Shown here piece after piece: positions 19,430 through 29,169 of a DNA stretch of 63,554 nucleotides (positions are counted from its first letter, which is position 1; the number at the start of each line of letters is the position of its first letter). The translations under genes were made by a program, and so were the position numbers. Location: the NCBI RefSeq assembly GCF_004770895.1, contig NZ_RQHS01000026.1, forward strand, positions 1 to 63,554, given 5' to 3'. This stretch comes from Leptospira dzoumogneensis (GTDB lineage: Bacteria; Spirochaetota; Leptospiria; Leptospirales; Leptospiraceae). The notes under the pieces are model-generated. The model was not told the DNA's origin. It searched no databases and saw only the letters and a program-made list of their open reading frames with translations.

Positions 19430-20323
19430 ATGATACAAACCACCGGAAGAATATTCCTGATCCTTCTATTCCTAACACCAGGAATCTACTTGAATGCAAA
19501 ATCATATGTGATGGGTAGTGCAGGATTACAATTTGATTTGGGAGATTTAGGAAGTACGATCTCCACTGACGGTTTGGATTCTGCCGGAAGTTTCTCTACA
19601 AAGGCTACCGACGGTACACCTGGAGTTCTTCCCCGCCGAGCAGTCATTCCTGAAAACCGTCTGCTCACATTGCAACATTCTTCCAACGGTCTCATTAGCG
19701 CTAAAACAAACGGAGCAATGACTGGACTTACTCTTTCTTTAGGATATGAACAGGATCTTGGAAAGGTTTTCTTCTGGAGAATAAACGCTCATTATACCCG
19801 AAAGATTATGGGAGGAGATACGGAAGCAAAATTTGCAGGACAATCTTTTTATCATATGACCTGGGACTATAATGCTATCCAAATTCCGGTCAATGTAGGG
19901 ATCAAACTTTCGATCTCCGAAGATGCCTCAATTTATATCGGTGCAGGAGTTCATTACTTCAAAGGTGGATGGAGTTTAGCCGGAAATAACCGCTTGAACG
20001 ATGTGCATGAAACTTTAGTCAATGCAGGCATTACGGACACTACCGTTCTAGGTTTAGTTGCAGATGGAACAGCACCTTCTGCGAATTGGGAAAACACAAA
20101 ATTTAATGTCTCCGGGATTGCACCCAATTGGTTATTAGGTGCACAAGCAAGAATATCGGATAAAGGTCATGTATACATGGAAATGGAAACTTTGTTTTCC
20201 TTCAAGTATGGAATTGCCCATCCGAGTTCGGAAGGTGGAATGGTAGGCCTAGCACCAAGTGTCGCCTATCCTCAGGTTTTAGGTGGAAACCAATATAGAT
20301 TCGGTTATAAACACGAGATCTGA
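19430..20323 (+). CDS. OmpL1-type outer-membrane porin, second copy
   Basis: A 297-residue paralogue of the upstream porin: signal peptide FLILLFLTPGIYLNAK, then GLQFDLGDLGSTISTDGLD and, near the end, an identical VLGGNQYRFGYKHEI. The two align end to end with only small length changes, chiefly around residues 195-212 in a predicted loop. GGAGA lies six bases before the ATG. It stands behind the terminator of ompL1, so it needs its own promoter in 19220-19418; I see no consensus -35/-10 there. It is convergent with pcm, with stop codons one base apart. Probably a porin with different loop specificity or a differently regulated antigen. Confidence 0.9.
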   Translation: MIQTTGRIFLILLFLTPGIYLNAKSYVMGSAGLQFDLGDLGSTISTDGLDSAGSFSTKATDGTPGVLPRRAVIPENRLLTLQHSSNGLISAKTNGAMTGLTLSLGYEQDLGKVFFWRINAHYTRKIMGGDTEAKFAGQSFYHMTWDYNAIQIPVNVGIKLSISEDASIYIGAGVHYFKGGWSLAGNNRLNDVHETLVNAGITDTTVLGLVADGTAPSANWENTKFNVSGIAPNWLLGAQARISDKGHVYMEMETLFSFKYGIAHPSSEGGMVGLAPSVAYPQVLGGNQYRFGYKHEI

Positions 20324-20324
20324 G

Positions 20325-21026
20325 TTAAACCAAATCTATTCTTCCAAGCAAAGGTACGAATTTCACAGGCAATCGATTTGTTTCTTCAAATCGATTTTGT
20401 TTTTTTCTTAAAGTGAGAAGCAGTTGGACTTCTTCTTTCCATTCTACCGGAAGCACCGCAAGTCCTTCTTCCGGTAGGGACTCGAAAACCAAACTCCCGG
20501 GTCCCGGGATTTTTGGAAAACAGGCAGAAGATACGAATTTAGAAAATTTTCCTTTTGTTTGAGTGAGGAGTAACGCATCTCCGAATAAGATCTGATTTCT
20601 TTTTGTAAATCCGGGGGACCAATCTTCCAAAACTACTAAAGATCTTTCGTACAATTCAGGCACAATTTCCAAAGAGAGAAGTTTTGCTCCGAGCAAATCC
20701 AGAATAGCGGCCAAATAACCCGAACCTGTGCCTATTTCTAAAATGGAATCTCCAGATCTTACCTTCAATTGATCGGCAATGTATGCGACTATATACGGCT
20801 GGGAAATTGTTTGCTCTTCCCCGATCGGAACCGCTTTGTCTGCATAAGAATGTTCTCTGGTTTTTTCCGGAAGGAATATATGTCTGGGAACTTTCAGAAA
20901 TGCAGAAAGTAGATTTGGATCCTTGATCCCTCTGTCGGAGATTTGGGTTCGGACCATTCTTTCTCTCGCAAGAACAGTCCCCGCATCATCAAACCTGGAG
21001 ACGAAGCCTAAATCAGGATTTTCCAT
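20325..21026 (-). CDS. pcm: Protein-L-isoaspartate O-methyltransferase
   Basis: A 233-residue SAM-dependent methyltransferase that repairs isoaspartyl residues in aged proteins. Family blocks: MVRTQISDRGIKDPNLLSAF, VPRHIFLPE, AVPIGEEQTISQPYIVA, SAM motif ILEIGTGSGYLAAIL, and a C-terminal FVPLLG. A short N-terminal extension of about 23 residues precedes the usual start region; an internal Met at residue 24 is an alternative. The cytoplasmic enzyme stands alone between ompL1 copy two and tRNA-Phe. Confidence 0.93.
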   Translation of the reverse strand: MENPDLGFVSRFDDAGTVLARERMVRTQISDRGIKDPNLLSAFLKVPRHIFLPEKTREHSYADKAVPIGEEQTISQPYIVAYIADQLKVRSGDSILEIGTGSGYLAAILDLLGAKLLSLEIVPELYERSLVVLEDWSPGFTKRNQILFGDALLLTQTKGKFSKFVSSACFPKIPGPGSLVFESLPEEGLAVLPVEWKEEVQLLLTLRKKQNRFEETNRLPVKFVPLLGRIDLV

Positions 21027-21065
21027 TGACGTATAGGCCCGACTCAGTAATTTGGTTATGGGTTC

Positions 21066-21138
<73 letters not shown>

Positions 21139-21146
21139 AAACCCGA

Positions 21147-21386
21147 TTATCCGTTCTTCCTTTCCTCTCCCAATTTCCATAATTCGGTAAATACCAGATC
21201 TTCCACTTGTTTGCAAAGTTCGGGCTTATATAATTTTTTTACCGGCGGTTTTGGATACACATGTATCTCATCCGTATCCGGTATATAAGTAAGCATCCGT
21301 AAGATCTGATCCTCCCCTTCTATCTCGTACATTGTGTAGGACATCCCTTTTGCAGGGATGATTTGAGAAGTTTCTAAGTATTTCAT
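21147..21386 (-). CDS. Small conserved-looking protein, unknown function
   Basis: A 79-residue cytoplasmic protein with no signal or membrane segment. It reads as a compact alpha/beta domain (YTMYEIEGEDQILRMLTYIP, then EIHVYPKPPVKKLYKP). GAGAAG lies about seven bases before the ATG. It is divergent from coaE across 131 bases. Coding is supported by the ribosome site and balanced composition; I do not recognise the family. Confidence 0.65.
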   Translation of the reverse strand: MKYLETSQIIPAKGMSYTMYEIEGEDQILRMLTYIPDTDEIHVYPKPPVKKLYKPELCKQVEDLVFTELWKLGEERKNG

Positions 21387-21517
21387 GATTCTACTTCTCT
21401 ATCAAGTATAGATCTTTTGGAAAGAGATTTATTCTTCTCTTCTGCCCAAGCATTTTACTTATGCAGACGATCCTTAAAAAGCTTGTACTAAAAAGCCTTT
21501 TTGTATAATCTTTCCCA

Positions 21518-22144
21518 ATGACTCGGTTCTCTCTTAGAACTGACGGGGCCTTTCTTGTCGGGATCACAGGGATGATCGGTGGAGGTAAATCCACTGCAGC
21601 TAGGATCTTAGAAGAGTTGGGCGGAGTCAGGATAAGCGCTGACGAGATTGCCCGTAAATATACGGATCCTGACAGCCCGATCTCGAAGGAACTAATAGAT
21701 TCCTTAGGTTCGGAAATTCTGGATGAGTCAGGCAAGATAGATCGTAAAAGGATCGCTAAGTTGGTATTCGGGAATCCCGAAAAACTGAAAATCCTAAACT
21801 CTTTGACCCATCCAAGGATACGTAAGGAGTTTTTGGAAGTCCTGGGCGGCTTGAAAGAAGGCAGCCTGGTCCTATGGGAAGTCCCACTTCTATTCGAAAC
21901 GGACTCTTATACACTTTGTGATGTTACGGTCTGCGTGATCTCTGATCCTGAAGTTTCCCTAGAAAGGACAGTAAAAAGGGATGGGATCACTAGAGAAGAA
22001 GCGGAGGCCAGGGCAAAAAGTCAGCTTTCACTTCAGGAAAAAGCGAATAAGGCCGACTATACCATTAAGAACACAGGGGATTTGTCGGACCTTCGTAAAG
22101 AATGCGAATATTTGTACGCTGAGTTAAAAGGAAGAATGAAATGA
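21518..22144 (+). CDS. coaE: Dephospho-CoA kinase
   Basis: A 208-residue P-loop kinase that phosphorylates the ribose 3'-OH of dephospho-CoA, the last step of coenzyme A synthesis. It shows the P-loop GITGMIGGGKST, ISADEIARKY, the LTHPRIRKEF and WEVPLLFETD segments, and the lid region VKRDGITREEAEARAKSQL. The length is normal. The stop overlaps the start of the SPOR-domain gene by four bases (ATGA), so the two are translationally coupled. Confidence 0.96.
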   Translation: MTRFSLRTDGAFLVGITGMIGGGKSTAARILEELGGVRISADEIARKYTDPDSPISKELIDSLGSEILDESGKIDRKRIAKLVFGNPEKLKILNSLTHPRIRKEFLEVLGGLKEGSLVLWEVPLLFETDSYTLCDVTVCVISDPEVSLERTVKRDGITREEAEARAKSQLSLQEKANKADYTIKNTGDLSDLRKECEYLYAELKGRMK

Positions 22145-22806
22145 AGGAAAAAGTTTTCTACGTCATCAATCTAGACAATAAAAGGATCTCCCTACTCTCC
22201 CTATTTTTAGTGGGACTTCTTTTTTCATTCTTCTTCTTAGGAGTTTCCGTAGGCAGAAAAAGAGGCCAAGTGCAGGACGACTTGGCTCTGAACTCTAATA
22301 GAGATAATATACAATCCTTATCTTCTTCTACTGTGAACCAAGCGATGGAAGAATCTTCCGCTACTTCTACAATTAAAAAAGAAGAAGAAGTTAAATTTAG
22401 AAATCTTCCTCCAGGTGCGGAAGTTGTGGATCTAAGATCCGATGTTTCTCCCGCAAAAAAAGAAGAACCGTCTAAGATAGAAGTAGAAGCCCCATCTTCT
22501 TCTCATCCTGAAAAAAAATTAGTCCGCAAAGAAAAGGAATCCAAGAGATCAGTTCACACTTCTCCTCGTAAGGCGGCTGTTCACAAGGCAGATAATGATT
22601 TTTTCGTTCAGGTAGCGGCATTCAAGACCAAAGAAAAGGCGGATGAACTCAAGTCGTCTTTAGGCGGGAAGTCCTACGTGAAAAAAACCAAAAACGGTTA
22701 TTTTACTGTTCGTATGGGAAATTTTCCGTCCAAAGAAGACGCTGAAAAATCCATGAAAAAACTTCCCGGCAACTTGAAAGAAAACGCTTTGGTCTCTAAG
22801 GAATAA
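22141..22806 (+). CDS. SPOR-domain membrane protein
   Basis: A 221-residue protein with one N-terminal transmembrane helix (LFLVGLLFSFFFLGVSVG, about residues 20-38), a long charged and Ser/Lys/Glu-rich linker, and a C-terminal SPOR domain (FFVQVAAFKTKEKADELK to the end). SPOR domains bind denuded septal peptidoglycan, so a role at the division site in the periplasm is likely (FtsN/DedD-like topology). It overlaps coaE by four bases. Confidence 0.9.
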   Translation: MKEKVFYVINLDNKRISLLSLFLVGLLFSFFFLGVSVGRKRGQVQDDLALNSNRDNIQSLSSSTVNQAMEESSATSTIKKEEEVKFRNLPPGAEVVDLRSDVSPAKKEEPSKIEVEAPSSSHPEKKLVRKEKESKRSVHTSPRKAAVHKADNDFFVQVAAFKTKEKADELKSSLGGKSYVKKTKNGYFTVRMGNFPSKEDAEKSMKKLPGNLKENALVSKE

Positions 22807-22893
22807 TTTTTTTTCCATATTCTGCCGGCTGAACTTCTATATTTTTTCAATTGACCTAGGAACCGTGAAACCCCAAGTTCGTTGTTAACAGAA

Positions 22894-23544
22894 ATGGATC
22901 TGAAAGAACTCGAACCAGTTCGTCTTGCCGTTGTCAGATCCACAATCGAAAGATTGCGTCATACGTATTCGGATCTTTTAACATCGATTAAGGGATACGA
23001 CGGGATCCCCTCCTTTTTCGAAAACAATCTCTACGCTCCTACAAACAAGGAAGAAAGAGACAATGCGCTCGAAAGTTTGTATGAAAAATTAAAAACGGTC
23101 GCCGGTAAGGCCATGACCGACAATATCCATCAGATTATTCTGTTAAATAAACTCACCGATTCTTTGGATTTCGATACTGCCAAAATAGTTATCGAAAATA
23201 ATCTGATGGAGAACGGGGAGATCCCTCAAGAAAATCTTTATGCTGCATTAGGCGCGACCGGCAGATTCGAAGATAGAAGAGCTCAGATCAGCATGGTTGG
23301 TGATACTCTAAAGTTTTTCTTTTCTCTTTCCAAACTTCCTATGGTGAAACTCATCATGGCGCCTATCAAAGTTGCAGCGTCCATGGTTGGAGCCACTTCT
23401 TTAGTGGATACTATGGAAGCAGGTTATAATTTATCTTCTAAGATCAAAGATTTACAACCGTTCATTGATTCATTTATCGATAGAGAAAACAGACTTTTAG
23501 GCAAATTGATCAACGGCGACAAACACGAGCCGATCCAATTTTAA
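22894..23544 (+). CDS. Cytoplasmic protein of unknown function
   Basis: A protein of about 216 residues, helical and charged, with no signal peptide. I prefer the ATG at 22894 (MDLKELEPVRLAV) over an in-frame TTG at 22882. A moderately hydrophobic stretch (LPMVKLIMAPIKVAASMVGATSLVDTM, about residues 145-172) may be an amphipathic or membrane-contacting helix. It follows the SPOR gene by 87 bases on the same strand. Composition and length are convincing for a real gene; the family is not recognised. Confidence 0.75.
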   Translation: MDLKELEPVRLAVVRSTIERLRHTYSDLLTSIKGYDGIPSFFENNLYAPTNKEERDNALESLYEKLKTVAGKAMTDNIHQIILLNKLTDSLDFDTAKIVIENNLMENGEIPQENLYAALGATGRFEDRRAQISMVGDTLKFFFSLSKLPMVKLIMAPIKVAASMVGATSLVDTMEAGYNLSSKIKDLQPFIDSFIDRENRLLGKLINGDKHEPIQF

Positions 23545-23640
23545 TTTTTCCAAAGAACTCCTTTTCAGATTCCATCTTGCCTTTTTTTAGATTTCCTAGA
23601 TCCTTTGCTCCGGCCGGACCTTTGGCCTTGGGGCAAACTC

Positions 23641-24330
23641 ATGTTTATAGGGCATTATAGCGTTTCTTTCGCTTCTAAAAAAGCGGAACCTAAAACTCCT
23701 CTTTGGGCGAGTTTTATAGGAGTTCAGTTCGTAGATATTCTGTTTATGATCTTTATCTTATTCGGGATCGAAGGTATTAGGTTCGTTCCGGGTTTTACGG
23801 AAGTGAATAATTTCGATCTTTATTATATGCCGATCACTCATAGTCTAGTAGGAGGGATCGGTTGGTCTATCTTGTGTTTTCTCATCTTTAAATTCGTTTT
23901 TTTAAGATCCAAACCATATTCAAATTCTTTAAAGAACAAAATTTCAGGACTTATAGGTTTAACCGTTCTTTCTCATTATTTTTTAGATCTTCCAATGCAT
24001 ACTGAGGATCTGCCTATCCTATTCGATTCAGGTCCTAAAATAGGATTCGGTCTTTGGCATAATAGAACTCTTTCCATCGCTACGGAAGTAACTCTTACCT
24101 TGATCGGCTTGATATTATATTTCAAAGCGACTAAACCGGGCCCGACATTCGGTGGAAAGTTCGGAATGCAGATCTTTGGCGGGATACTTTTGGTTTTAGC
24201 GATTGCAACTCCATTCTTCCCTCCTCCGCTTACGATCCCTGAATTTTCTATCCAGGCGTTAGTAGGTTATGTGCTTCTTGCTTGGGTAGCAGGCTGGCTG
24301 GACGGCAAAAGACTTCCGGCGGAGTCTTGA
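23641..24330 (+). CDS. Multi-pass membrane protein, unknown function
   Basis: A protein of about 229 residues with six or so hydrophobic helices. I start it at the ATG at 23641, giving MFIGHYSVSFASKKAEP, an opening seen in a widespread uncharacterised membrane family in which an early His, a later THSLVGG and a SHYFLDLPMH motif recur and could bind metal. An in-frame start at 23605 is less likely. It is followed after 24 bases by the CPBP protease gene on the same strand, a possible operon. Confidence 0.75.
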   Translation: MFIGHYSVSFASKKAEPKTPLWASFIGVQFVDILFMIFILFGIEGIRFVPGFTEVNNFDLYYMPITHSLVGGIGWSILCFLIFKFVFLRSKPYSNSLKNKISGLIGLTVLSHYFLDLPMHTEDLPILFDSGPKIGFGLWHNRTLSIATEVTLTLIGLILYFKATKPGPTFGGKFGMQIFGGILLVLAIATPFFPPPLTIPEFSIQALVGYVLLAWVAGWLDGKRLPAES

Positions 24331-24354
24331 TCTTATTAGGTGTATTTCTAATCT

Positions 24355-25173
24355 GTGGAAAATAAAAATTATCCATTCTTAGGTGCAGTAGGCCTTTGTC
24401 TCTTAGTTCTAGTTATAGGTTTTGGAATAGGGATCGTGTTTGCGATCCTTCAATCCACTACAAAATTAAGTATAGATACAAAGGTGATTACTGCAATAGG
24501 AAACTCAGCCTCTTTCGGATTTGCAATTTGGATCGGGCTTAGGATCTCTAAAAAAGAATATTCTGAAGTTTTAAAACTCAATCCGTTGAAGCCGCTTGAA
24601 GCGATCAGTTTCGCGATCACAGCAATCGGTTTTTCCTTTCTACTTTCCGAAGTGGATAATTTGTTTTCTATGTTAGTTCCTAAACCGGACTTCATCATAA
24701 ACTTATTCCAAGGATTATTCGATGGGGAGAATATATTCTTATCCGCGATCTTACTTTCAGTCGTAGCTCCGATCACGGAAGAACTTATGTTCAGAGGAGT
24801 GATCCTAGATCGTTTCTTAAAACGATTCTCGGTTACTTCTTCTTTTATTCTTTCCTCTTTGTTATTTGGGCTGATCCACTTGAATCCTTGGCAATTTATC
24901 GGATCGAGTATTCTGGGAATCTATATGGCCTGGGTAGTTTATAAAACGGATTCGATCTGGAATTCGATTTTAATTCATGCGGTATTCAATGGGATCCCGC
25001 TTATCGTTCTGCATGGACTAGAACTGGAGATCCCAGGTTTTTCCGCCCCGATTGCAGGAAAAATTCAGGTCCTACAACCTATTTGGCTAGACCTTTTGGG
25101 TTTACTGATTACTTGTTTTGGATTATCTTTAACATTCTTTTTATTTAGAAGCCGGCACGAAAAAACCGCATAA
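24355..25173 (+). CDS. CPBP-family intramembrane metalloprotease
   Basis: A 272-residue membrane protein with about eight helices and the CAAX-protease/bacteriocin-processing motifs: EELMFRG (the EExxxR pair, near residue 142), FGLIHLNPW (FxxxH) and LIHAVFNG (HxxxN). The glutamates and histidines sit within the membrane and coordinate the catalytic metal. It starts at GTG, with AGGTG about a dozen bases upstream. The substrate is unknown; family members process prenylated proteins or peptide signals, or act as immunity proteins. Confidence 0.9.
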   Translation: MENKNYPFLGAVGLCLLVLVIGFGIGIVFAILQSTTKLSIDTKVITAIGNSASFGFAIWIGLRISKKEYSEVLKLNPLKPLEAISFAITAIGFSFLLSEVDNLFSMLVPKPDFIINLFQGLFDGENIFLSAILLSVVAPITEELMFRGVILDRFLKRFSVTSSFILSSLLFGLIHLNPWQFIGSSILGIYMAWVVYKTDSIWNSILIHAVFNGIPLIVLHGLELEIPGFSAPIAGKIQVLQPIWLDLLGLLITCFGLSLTFFLFRSRHEKTA

Positions 25174-25251
25174 GCTAACAATCCGAAGACTCGTTTTTTC
25201 TATTCGGATTACAACTGTGTAGTTTTTTCGTTTTTAGAAGTCGAACAATAT

Positions 25252-25271
25252 TGGCCGAACCATCTCGGCCA
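25252..25271. promoter_or_regulatory. Inverted repeat upstream of a chemoreceptor gene
   Basis: TGGCCGA and TCGGCCA are perfect complements around a six-base gap, 48 bases before the MCP ATG. An AATCCGAA/TTCGGATT pair lies at 25180-25210. With no T-tract after the first repeat, an operator is more likely than a terminator. Confidence 0.4.
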
Positions 25272-25318
25272 TTCGTATATTCGGATCACTCCGTTAGAAT
25301 TAGAAAGGCAAACAAACA

Positions 25319-26890
25319 ATGGTGGCAAACTCCGTCCAAACTACAAATTTTTCAGAGAAAGGAGCGATCAGCATCAACAAGATCCGTATAGGATTTTCCA
25401 TAGTGATGCTTTTTGTGAACGTTCTGGCTTTATTCTCTCAAGGGTCCAGTTCTCAAACCAGCACATTCATCAATTTTTTAATAGAACTCACCATTTTCGG
25501 TTACGGGGTCGCTCAGATCTTCTTACTCAGAAAAGGAAAACTTAAAAAGTCCTTTGTAACTCTATGCGTGTTCTTAGATATCTTAATGTATTCGCTCATA
25601 TTCATCACAGTAACCGTTTTCGCCGCAAATGCGGAAGCTATGGTCGGAACATTGAAGATGCCATTCTTCATCATGTTGTACTTTTTCGTGATGATCTATT
25701 CGGGACTTCTTCTTTCCCCTAGGACCACTTTGATGGTCGGATATTTGGCATTGATCGGAACATTCTCCATGGATTATTTTGCATGGTTGAACGGAGTGGA
25801 GTTTAAATATAACACTGATAAGTCCACAGAGATCTCCATATTTTTCGAGATCATACGATTCGTATTTTTCGTTTTAGGGATCCATATCTTAACTTCGGTG
25901 GTAAAATTTTTAGTTTCGGTTTCAGACGTAGCGATCAAATCCACTGTCGAGGCAGAAGCAAAAAGTGAAGAAGCGGAGAAGGCCAAAGATAGAATTACTA
26001 GCGAAGCTTCTACATTAAATAGAAATACTTCTGAAATGAAAACTGAAATGGACACTCTAAACTCGGAGATCCAGAGCCAGGTTTCCAGTATGGAACAGAT
26101 CAGCGCTTCTCTTGAAGAATTAGCTGCATCCACAGACAGCGCAGCCGAATTCGTAAAAGCACAGTTCGGAAAGATAGAAGAATTAAACAAAGAAAGTGAT
26201 ACGTTAAATTCGATCTTAAAAGAAGTACGTATCTCCACAGACTCGCTCTCCAAAACAACGGAAGAATCCAAAGTTTATAGCAAAGATGTTTCCGGAGCAA
26301 TGGAAGTATTGGGAAATAATTTCGGAGAAGTAAGTAAATCCTTCCAAAAAGTCCAAGATGTTAACGATATCATGAGAGAGATCGCCGACAGGACTAACTT
26401 ACTAGCGTTAAACGCTTCTATCGAGGCGGCAAGAGCAGGAGAACACGGAAAAGGATTCGCGGTAGTAGCACAAGAGGTAGCAAAACTCGCAGATAGTGCT
26501 TCCGAAAACGCAGCCACAATCTCTAAAATTATCGGAGAAGCAGCAAAACTGATCACAAACGGAAACACCGCGGCAGAAGAAACAAAACGAAAAGTTTCCG
26601 TCCAAGAATCCGGATTTACTTCCGTGGTAGATAACCTGAACCAATTGAGATCCAGAGTGGAAAACCAAGGAAAGATCCATGAGTCCTTCTTAAAATCTTT
26701 CCGGGAACTATTCGATCTATCCAGACAAATTGAGTCCATCGCGAGCGAGCAGAAGAACGGGACCAAAGAAGTGGTCCAGGCACTTTCTTCCATCGAACAA
26801 TCTTCGAATATCATCTCGGAAGGTTCGAACAGAATGAGAGCCAGCTTAGAGGAGCTTTCCGAACAATCAAAAAGACTGGTAGTTCAGTAA
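25319..26890 (+). CDS. Methyl-accepting chemotaxis protein (membrane N-terminus)
   Basis: A 523-residue receptor. The N-terminal 200 residues hold about six hydrophobic helices with short loops; a coiled coil from about residue 208 leads into the signalling domain with the conserved tip [31 protein letters not shown]. The architecture matches the receptor at 1877-3451, suggesting a family of receptors that sense in or near the membrane. AAAGG lies about 10 bases before the ATG. It should signal through the CheA/CheW encoded at 49-52 kb. Ligand unknown. Confidence 0.92.
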   Translation: MVANSVQTTNFSEKGAISINKIRIGFSIVMLFVNVLALFSQGSSSQTSTFINFLIELTIFGYGVAQIFLLRKGKLKKSFVTLCVFLDILMYSLIFITVTVFAANAEAMVGTLKMPFFIMLYFFVMIYSGLLLSPRTTLMVGYLALIGTFSMDYFAWLNGVEFKYNTDKSTEISIFFEIIRFVFFVLGIHILTSVVKFLVSVSDVAIKSTVEAEAKSEEAEKAKDRITSEASTLNRNTSEMKTEMDTLNSEIQSQVSSMEQISASLEELAASTDSAAEFVKAQFGKIEELNKESDTLNSILKEVRISTDSLSKTTEESKVYSKDVSGAMEVLGNNFGEVSKSFQKVQDVNDIMREIADRTNLLALNASIEAARAGEHGKGFAVVAQEVAKLADSASENAATISKIIGEAAKLITNGNTAAEETKRKVSVQESGFTSVVDNLNQLRSRVENQGKIHESFLKSFRELFDLSRQIESIASEQKNGTKEVVQALSSIEQSSNIISEGSNRMRASLEELSEQSKRLVVQ

Positions 26891-26970
26891 AGCCTCGCCG
26901 GGCGGTTTTTAGAAGTTCAATATTCTTGACTTCCCGGCATCCGTTGAAAGACTGACTTTCGTAACCCATC

Positions 26971-27052
<82 letters not shown>

Positions 27053-27084
27053 AAAACTTTCCTCTTCAAAACAATCAAACATTC

Positions 27085-27212
27085 TGATAAAACAAATCTC
27101 GAGGGACTCGAAGCGACAGCGATCGTAGCGGAAATCCGGCGATGCGCCATTGCGTTATGGTGCATCGCTGATTGAGCGTAGAGCGCGGTCCGAACGTAAG
27201 TGAGGAGTCGCC
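27085..27212. repeat. GC-rich intergenic element with strong hairpin
   Basis: Between tRNA-Leu and the end of ispD. A 12-bp stem, GCGATGCGCCAT with ATGGTGCATCGC (one wobble), lies at 27139-27168 around a six-base loop. The surroundings repeat short cgaagcga/gcgatcg words like those at 345-450. It may serve as terminator for the minus-strand lysA-ispD unit, although no T-tract follows. Confidence 0.45.
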
Positions 27213-27923
27213 CTATTCGCTCTTCCAGCTTTGGAACAAAGGCAAAATCGCTTCTGCCAGAGCAAGGTCAGACTTTTCCGTGATTTTCAGATTATAAGGA
27301 TTGGATTCTACCAACTTGGAACTGATCCCGTGAGCTTGGGCCCAAGTGCATAGATCGGTCGGTTCCGTTGTAGATGGTTTTTCCAGGAGACTTTTCAAGA
27401 TATCTCCCCGGATCCCTTGGGGAGTTTTCATAAACCAGATCTTGTCCCGATCTAAAAACTTGAGATTGCCATTATTTTCTTCCAATACTGTTTCGTGGTT
27501 TTTAGAAGCTAGTGTGGCAACTCCTGCACCTTCTACCACAACGGACAGATTGTCCAAATCATCTTGAGATACGAACGGTCTTGCCGCATCATGGATCAAA
27601 ATAATATCGTTCGGAGCAAACTGAATGGAAGAAATTCCGGATAACGTGGATCCGTGCCTGGTCTCTCTGCCTTCTACAATTCTATCTCTTTCTCTGAGAT
27701 AAGGGAAACAAAGTTCTTCCGACTTTAGAATATAATCTTTATGTGATACGAGTACGATACTTTTGGTTTTTCCCCAATCCAGAAATGTTTCCAGGCTATG
27801 GAGTAAGATCGGTTTTCCGTTTAATTCTAAAAATTGTTTCGGAATATCGGACTTCATCCGGGAGCCTGTTCCTCCCGAAAGAAGTAGAAGATATATATTA
27901 CCCGATGGAAACCAGGACTTCAT
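27213..27923 (-). CDS. ispD: 2-C-methyl-D-erythritol 4-phosphate cytidylyltransferase
   Basis: A 236-residue nucleotidyltransferase of the MEP isoprenoid pathway, joining CTP to methylerythritol phosphate. The CTP-binding opening LLSGGTGSRMKSDIPKQFLEL, the IVEGRETRHGSTLSG block and IHDAARPF are diagnostic. Length is normal. Its start overlaps the end of lysA by 26 bases, so it is probably co-transcribed and translationally coupled. Confidence 0.93.
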   Translation of the reverse strand: MKSWFPSGNIYLLLLSGGTGSRMKSDIPKQFLELNGKPILLHSLETFLDWGKTKSIVLVSHKDYILKSEELCFPYLRERDRIVEGRETRHGSTLSGISSIQFAPNDIILIHDAARPFVSQDDLDNLSVVVEGAGVATLASKNHETVLEENNGNLKFLDRDKIWFMKTPQGIRGDILKSLLEKPSTTEPTDLCTWAQAHGISSKLVESNPYNLKITEKSDLALAEAILPLFQSWKSE

Positions 27924-29169
27924 TCTGAAGGACTTGTTCCAAACTTTGCTTTTTACGGACTAATTTTACGGTTCCATCCAGATCGATCAGAACTTCCGGT
28001 GTTTCCGGGTAGGAATTATAATTTTTTACGGACATAGAAGAACAATAAGCTCCCGTTCCTTCCATCACTACCAAGTCTCCAATCTCAGGTATTTGAGTGG
28101 TCCTAAGTTGAGGCCCACCTCCTTCTTCCTGGGTGATCAAGTCGCCGCTTTCGCAACAATGTCCCACATACACGAAGTCTCCTGTTTTTTGTTCGGAGTT
28201 TTCTTTTCCTGGGATCACCACCAATGGATGTTTTGCCGCATATAAAGCGGGTCTTGTATTCACATCCATTCCCATATCTAGTTTTACGAAAGTATATCCG
28301 CCTTCTCCAGTGTAGACAATATCATCCACCTGAGTGAGGATTGCTCCGTTATTCACCATTAAGAAGGAGCCCGGCTCTATTTCCATTTTGAGTTGGATCC
28401 CTTTTTCTTTGGCATAATTTTGAAAGAGTTCTTTTACTGGCTGTCCTACAACCTGAGGATCGGTCGTTTTTTCACCGATCATTCTCCCCACCTTGAAACC
28501 TCCACCCAAGTTAACAGTCCTACAATCAGGGAATTGTGCTGCGATCTCTAAGGTATAATGTGCAACTGCTTTCCAAACTTCAGGATCTGAGCCTGAACCT
28601 ATATGAGTGTGAACTCGAACAAGTTTGAGTCCGTATTTGGAAACGATCTCTTTTACTTTTCCGATCTCTTCATGCCAGATACCGAAGGAAGAAGTTTTAC
28701 CTCCTACATCCGTTTTCTTTGTAGCGCCCGATCCTAAACCTGGATTAAAACGAACGCTTACTTCTCCGCCGGGAAATAATTTTCCAAATTCTTCCAATTG
28801 TCGGAGAGAACATGCGTTGAATTGAACCCCTTGCGGGATCAGATCCTTTAAGGATTTTGCCAATTGTTGGGAAGTGAGTAGAATATCGGAAGGTTTGAAT
28901 CCCGCGAGTATCGCGCGCTGCACTTCATGTTCCGAAGAAGCGTCGATTTGTATTCCCTTCTTCTTTAATATTTCCAGAACCGTTCTGCCTGGATTGGCTT
29001 TCATTGCGAATCGAACGGTCAGTCCGAAAGCGTTCGGGAATGCAAGTGTATCGTCGCAGCTTTTTTCGATCCCTTTGCGAGAGTACACAAATACTGGGGT
29101 TCCGAAATTTGTTGCGATTTTTCTAGCTTCTTCGGGAGTCAAAAATTTAAGATTTTCTATTGATTGCAT
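27898..29169 (-). CDS. lysA: Diaminopimelate decarboxylase
   Basis: A 423-residue PLP enzyme that converts meso-diaminopimelate to lysine. The PLP-Lys context FAMKANP (about residues 54-60), IDASSEHE, the HTHIGSG His, the glycine loop NLGGGFKVG, EPGSFLMVNNG and CESGDLI active-site cysteine segment are all present. Length is normal. It is the first gene of a lysA-ispD pair and is divergent from the zinc phospholipase C-like gene across 77 bases. Confidence 0.94.
   Translation of the reverse strand: MQSIENLKFLTPEEARKIATNFGTPVFVYSRKGIEKSCDDTLAFPNAFGLTVRFAMKANPGRTVLEILKKKGIQIDASSEHEVQRAILAGFKPSDILLTSQQLAKSLKDLIPQGVQFNACSLRQLEEFGKLFPGGEVSVRFNPGLGSGATKKTDVGGKTSSFGIWHEEIGKVKEIVSKYGLKLVRVHTHIGSGSDPEVWKAVAHYTLEIAAQFPDCRTVNLGGGFKVGRMIGEKTTDPQVVGQPVKELFQNYAKEKGIQLKMEIEPGSFLMVNNGAILTQVDDIVYTGEGGYTFVKLDMGMDVNTRPALYAAKHPLVVIPGKENSEQKTGDFVYVGHCCESGDLITQEEGGGPQLRTTQIPEIGDLVVMEGTGAYCSSMSVKNYNSYPETPEVLIDLDGTVKLVRKKQSLEQVLQNEVLVSIG

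Noticed and set aside
26275..26814. 179-residue antisense frame inside the chemoreceptor gene, and similar ones in other MCP and che genes
   Set aside because: Mirror frames of codon-biased coiled-coil coding sequence; composition matches no protein family.
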